From positions 3,058,001-3,122,000 of the forward strand of contig NZ_JAGJBY010000001.1 of the NCBI RefSeq assembly GCF_020010905.1: a stretch of DNA of 64,000 nt. Direction: 5' to 3'. This stretch comes from Streptomyces acidiscabies. Lineage in GTDB: Bacteria; Actinomycetota; Actinomycetes; Streptomycetales; Streptomycetaceae. The notes under the pieces were generated by a model that was not told the DNA's origin, did no database searches, and saw only the letters and a list, made by a program, of their open reading frames with translations. Shown here in pieces: positions 60,465 to 64,000 of the stretch. The position numbers and the translations under genes are program-made. Numbering within the stretch: position 1 is the stretch's first letter; the number at the start of each line of letters is the position of its first letter.

Positions 60465-63425
60465 ATGAACCGAAGACCAGCGACGGTCGGCGTGTCCGTC
60501 GCCGCCCTGCTCCTGGCCGCCGCACCCTTCGCGGCGCCAACTGCCGCGGCGGACACGGCAGATGCCCCGGCCTCCATATCCGGCCGCTATCTCGTCACCC
60601 TCACCGATCAGCCGATCGCCACCTACGACGGCGGCGTCGACGGCATCCCCGCGACCAAGCCGGACGCGGGCGAGAAGGTCGACGTCACCACCGACGAGGC
60701 CCGCCGCTACCGCACCCACCTCGTCGACGAGCAGAACGCGGCGGCGAAGAAGGTCGGCGCGAAGGTCGCCCACCACTACTCCGTCACCACCAACACCTTC
60801 TCCGCAAAGCTGACTCCGGCCCAGATCCTGAAGCTCGCCGCGACCAAGGGCGTCATCTCCGTGACCCCCGACCGGATCCACAAGGCGACCGACGACAAGA
60901 ACTCCGTCGACTACCTGCACCTGTCGGGCCGCAAGGGACTCTGGTCGGCGCTCGGCGGAACCGCCAACGCCGGCAAGGGCGTTGTCATCGGCGACCTCGA
61001 CACCGGCATCTGGCCCGAGAGCACCTCCTTCGCCGCGCCCGCCCTCACCGCGGCCAAGCCCCCGGCCTGGGACAAGTACCGCCCCTACCTGAGGGGTACG
61101 ACGACCGTCATGCGCAAGACGGACGGCGCGACCTTCACCGGGACCTGCGAGACGGGCGAGGAGTTCACGGCCGCCGACTGCAACCGCAAGGTGATCAGCG
61201 CCCGCCAGTACGGCGACGCCTGGCGCGAGTGGGTGCCCGAGGCCAACCGCGAGGACTACATGTCCCCGAGGGACGGCGGCGGCCACGGCTCGCACACCGC
61301 CTCCACGGCGGCCGGCAACACGAACGTGCCCGCCTCGATCGACGGCCGGTCCTACGGCAAGATCTCCGGCGTCGCCCCGGGCGCGGCCATCGCTGTCTAC
61401 AAGGTGCTGTGGGAGAGCAAGGACGGCACCCAGTCCGGCGGTCTGACCAGCGACATCGTCGCCGCGATCGACCAGGCGACCGCCGACGGCGTCGACGTCA
61501 TCAACTACTCGATCGGCAGCGACTCCGAGTCCCCGGTGGACGACCCGATCCAGATAGCGTTCCGCAACGCCGCCGCGGCCGGCGTCTTCATCTCCACCTC
61601 CGGCGGCAACGCGGGCCCCGGCGCGAGCACGCTGGACAACATCGCGCCGTGGACGACGACCGTCGCCGCGAGCACGATCGAGCCGTACAAGGGCACGGTC
61701 GTCCTCGGCAACGGCGAGCGCTACACCGGCATCAGCACGACGCTGACGGGTACGGTCGGCCCCGCGCCGCTCGTCCGCTCGACGGCCGTGAAGAACGCGG
61801 GCGCGAGCGCCACCGACGCCGCGATCTGCGCCCCCGGCACACTCGATCCGGCGCTGGCGGCGGGCAAGCTCGTCGTCTGCGACCGGGGCGTCGTCGACCG
61901 GGTCGCCAAGTCCGCCGAGGCCAAGCGCGCCGGCGCCGTCGGCATGGTCCTCGTCAACGTCTCCCAGGGCAGCACCGACGGCGACTCGCACAGCCTGCCG
62001 ACGGTGCACCTCAACATCCCGGACTCCACCGCCGTCCGCACCTACGCGGCGGGCGCGGGCGCGACGGCGTCCCTCGTCGTCGGCGGCGCGGACATCGCCT
62101 TCCCGCAGGTCGCCGGGTTCTCCTCGCGCGGACCCTCGCTCCAGAACAACGGCGACGTCCTCAAGCCGGACATCTCCGCGCCGGGCGTGACGATCCTCGC
62201 GGCCGTCGCCCCGCCGTCCAACCGGGGCCACGACTTCGACTTCTACTCCGGTACGTCGATGTCGGCGCCGCACATCACCGGGCTCGCCGCGATCTACCTC
62301 GCGCTGCACCCCAAGTGGTCGCCCATGGCGATCAAGTCGGCGATGATGACGACCACGACACCCACCCTGACGCCCGAGGGCAAGCCCAGCGAGGACGTCT
62401 TCGCGCAGGGCGCCGGCGAGGTCTCCGCGTGGGGCATGCTGCGGCCCGGCCTCGTCTACGACTCCTCCGAGCGCGACTGGCTGCGCTACCTGGAGGGCCT
62501 CGGCATCGACACCGGCACGGGCGCGAAGCCGATCGACGCCAGCGACCTGAACTCGGCGTCCATCGCCGTCGGCGACCTCGTCGGCAGCCAGACCGTGACC
62601 CGTACGGTCACCGCCGTCACGCCGGGCGTCTACCGGGCCTCCGTCGACCTGCCGGGCGTCAAGGCGACCGTCAAGCCGTCCACCCTGCGGTTCACCCGGC
62701 CGGGTGAGCGCAAGACGTTCACCGTGAAGCTCGACGTCACCTCCGCACCCCTCGGGGTCGCCGACACCGGGTCGCTGACCTGGACGTCCGGCCGTACGTC
62801 CGTCCGCAGCCCGATCGTCGTCACCCCGCAGGCCGTCCGCGCACCCGCGCGGGTGACCGGTACGGGCGCCGCCGGGCAGGTCGCCTACCAGGTGACCTCG
62901 GCCGCCACCGCGTTCACCGCGACGCCCACCGGGCCGGTCTCCGCCGCGCCCGAGAGCGGGACGCTGACCGGGGCCGACGAGGTCGACTACCTGCCGGCCG
63001 TGCCGGCCGGGGCCAAGGCCGCCGAGATCACTGTCAAGTTCGGGGCGACGACCGGGGTCGTCGGGTTCGTGTACGGGCGGATCGTCGACGGACAGCTCGT
63101 CGACTCCGCCGTCGCGCTGCCCGACGCGCAGGGCGTCGCGAACGTCGTGCTGACGAAGCCGGAGGCGGGGACCTACCTCGTCGCCGTCATCCAGGAGGCC
63201 GGGGCGAGCACTCCGGGGACGACGCCGTACACGTACCAGGTGAACGTGGTCGGGGGCGGTTCGGTTCCCGCTGGGTCACTTTCCGTGACGCCCGCCTCGG
63301 CGACCACCACTCCGGGGGCGCCGGTGAACGTGACGGCCGCCTGGTCCGGGGTCGGCACGGGCGCCCGGTCCACCGGATGGGTCGAGTACGCGAGCGGCGC
63401 GGGGACGGTGGTCAGCCTGAACTGA
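60465..63425 (+). CDS. secreted S8 family serine protease (subtilisin-like)
   Basis: 986-residue exported protease. Signal peptide (VSVAALLLAAAPFAAPTAAA) is followed by an I9 inhibitor propeptide (about residues 40-145). The catalytic triad is visible: Asp in IGDLDTGIWPEST, His in GGHGSHTASTAAGN and Ser in FYSGTSMSAPHITGLAA, with oxyanion Asn in STSGGNAGPG. A protease-associated insert (VVCDRGVVDRVAKSAEAKRAG) lies between His and Ser. The C-terminal 350 residues are fibronectin-like beta domains. GGGGGG lies seven bases before the ATG. Confidence 0.94.
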   Translation: MNRRPATVGVSVAALLLAAAPFAAPTAAADTADAPASISGRYLVTLTDQPIATYDGGVDGIPATKPDAGEKVDVTTDEARRYRTHLVDEQNAAAKKVGAKVAHHYSVTTNTFSAKLTPAQILKLAATKGVISVTPDRIHKATDDKNSVDYLHLSGRKGLWSALGGTANAGKGVVIGDLDTGIWPESTSFAAPALTAAKPPAWDKYRPYLRGTTTVMRKTDGATFTGTCETGEEFTAADCNRKVISARQYGDAWREWVPEANREDYMSPRDGGGHGSHTASTAAGNTNVPASIDGRSYGKISGVAPGAAIAVYKVLWESKDGTQSGGLTSDIVAAIDQATADGVDVINYSIGSDSESPVDDPIQIAFRNAAAAGVFISTSGGNAGPGASTLDNIAPWTTTVAASTIEPYKGTVVLGNGERYTGISTTLTGTVGPAPLVRSTAVKNAGASATDAAICAPGTLDPALAAGKLVVCDRGVVDRVAKSAEAKRAGAVGMVLVNVSQGSTDGDSHSLPTVHLNIPDSTAVRTYAAGAGATASLVVGGADIAFPQVAGFSSRGPSLQNNGDVLKPDISAPGVTILAAVAPPSNRGHDFDFYSGTSMSAPHITGLAAIYLALHPKWSPMAIKSAMMTTTTPTLTPEGKPSEDVFAQGAGEVSAWGMLRPGLVYDSSERDWLRYLEGLGIDTGTGAKPIDASDLNSASIAVGDLVGSQTVTRTVTAVTPGVYRASVDLPGVKATVKPSTLRFTRPGERKTFTVKLDVTSAPLGVADTGSLTWTSGRTSVRSPIVVTPQAVRAPARVTGTGAAGQVAYQVTSAATAFTATPTGPVSAAPESGTLTGADEVDYLPAVPAGAKAAEITVKFGATTGVVGFVYGRIVDGQLVDSAVALPDAQGVANVVLTKPEAGTYLVAVIQEAGASTPGTTPYTYQVNVVGGGSVPAGSLSVTPASATTTPGAPVNVTAAWSGVGTGARSTGWVEYASGAGTVVSLN

Positions 63426-63443
63426 GGCTCCGTCCTTGAGCGA

Positions 63444-63477
63444 GGGTGGCCCTCGGCCGTCAGGCCTGGGGCCACCC
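63444..63477. terminator. protease gene terminator
   Basis: Nine-base arms GGGTGGCCC and GGGCCACCC enclose a smaller GGCC-GTCA-GGCC hairpin. It begins 19 bases after the protease stop. Confidence 0.85.
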
Positions 63478-63545
63478 GTTCGAGTGAAGACCGGACGGGA
63501 GAGCGGGTAAGGGAACGGCAAAGAGGTCTCGTTCGTTCACCCGGC

Positions 63546-64000
63546 ATGACCGCTATGACCCCCGGCTCGAACATCCCCCTCCCCGTCGCGAGAGTGACGG
63601 TGGACGTCACCGCGCCCGTGCGGCTCGACGTGTCGGGCCTGCTGCTCACCGCCGACGGCAAGGTGCGCTCGGACGACGACTTCATCTTCTACAACCAGCC
63701 GAACGGCCCGGGGGTGACGTACCGCTCCGGCGGCGGCTCCGCGCCCGACGCGATCGTCGTCGACACGGCCGCGATCCCGCCCGGCATCGAGAAGATCGTC
63801 GTCACCGCCAGCCCCGACGCGGCGGGCCAGACCTTCCAGGGCATCGAACCGACGGCGACGATCCGGAGCGCCGACGACAACGGCGCCATCGCCTCGTTCA
63901 CCCCGCCCCAGCTCGGCGCCGAGACCGCCCTCGTCATCGTCGAGATCTACCTCCGCAACGGCGCGTGGAAGGTCCGCGCGGTGGGACAGGGGTACGCCAA
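63546..64000 (+). CDS. TerD-family stress protein, C-terminus beyond window
   Basis: About 151 codons of a TerD/TerZ-like calcium-binding protein. The translation begins MTAMTPGSNIPLPVARVTVD, then LDVSGLLLTADGKVRSDDDFIFYNQP and a later VVDTAAIPPGIEKIVVTAS. The Asp-rich DGKVRSDDDF stretch is the family's calcium-binding signature. Such proteins are linked to tellurite resistance and cell-surface stress in actinobacteria. No stop is reached before the window ends, so the frame continues. ATG at 63546, or ATG three codons later. Confidence 0.88.
   Translation, partial: MTAMTPGSNIPLPVARVTVDVTAPVRLDVSGLLLTADGKVRSDDDFIFYNQPNGPGVTYRSGGGSAPDAIVVDTAAIPPGIEKIVVTASPDAAGQTFQGIEPTATIRSADDNGAIASFTPPQLGAETALVIVEIYLRNGAWKVRAVGQGYA

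Overview
The window is high-GC actinobacterial chromosome and almost certainly Streptomyces. Codon third positions are GC-rich, GTG starts and 4-base ATGA/GTGA gene overlaps are frequent, and the order tkt / ctaB / ctaA / ABC exporter / suf operon / dapD / dapA is a familiar Streptomyces core arrangement. No insertion sequence, phage gene, integrase, rRNA, true tRNA or CRISPR array was seen.

Layout. 1-5.7 kb: 5' part of a transketolase gene and the heme O/heme A synthases ctaB and ctaA, with a metal-dependent hydrolase between them. 5.8-8.4 kb: a DrrAB-like ABC exporter pair and an AAC(3)-family acetyltransferase. 8.5-15.1 kb: a complete sufR-B-D-ferredoxin-C-S-U-T iron-sulfur assembly operon with an identifiable SufR site and a strong terminator. 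15.2-22.4 kb: AbfB-domain envelope protein, SMR pump plus TetR regulator, dapD, HAD protein, dapA, a small acidic protein gene with a Cys-rich partner, and an ArsR-type regulator/SRPBCC pair.

22.4-34.0 kb is the most unusual block. Three co-translated minus-strand genes encode TIR, NB-ARC and TIR-TIR proteins; two of them share a C-terminal adaptor-like domain. Divergent from them is an Fxs-type ribosomally made peptide locus: a 63-residue precursor ending W-H-S-A-V, an FxsB radical SAM/SPASM maturase overlapping it by 11 bases, a TIR-like FxsC, a 1318-residue MinD-like/TIR-like/NB-ARC/TPR protein, a degenerate MinD-like paralogue and an internally duplicated protein of unknown fold. It looks like a signalling or conflict system coupled to a cyclophane peptide with a Trp in place of the usual Phe.

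34.0-42.2 kb: cation/proton antiporter, secreted nuclease/phosphatase, a conserved unknown, a Tat-exported PhoX-like phosphatase, then a Ro60 orthologue (rsr) preceded by two tandem Y RNAs. The second Y RNA carries a circularly permuted tRNA mimic whose stems can be drawn base by base.

42.2-64.0 kb is catabolic and transport-rich: a GntR regulator with a leaderless-type promoter, ACC deaminase, a LacI-controlled sugar ABC importer with a perfect 30-bp operator palindrome over its start region, an MFS exporter with a TetR regulator and operator, a second AAC(3), a uronate/aldarate module (kdgD, udh and an unknown co-translated gene), a DeoR-controlled polyol-type ABC importer with a zinc dehydrogenase, a large secreted S8 protease, and a TerD protein cut by the window end. 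Neither ABC importer encodes an ATPase, so both probably use a shared MsiK-type ATPase made elsewhere.
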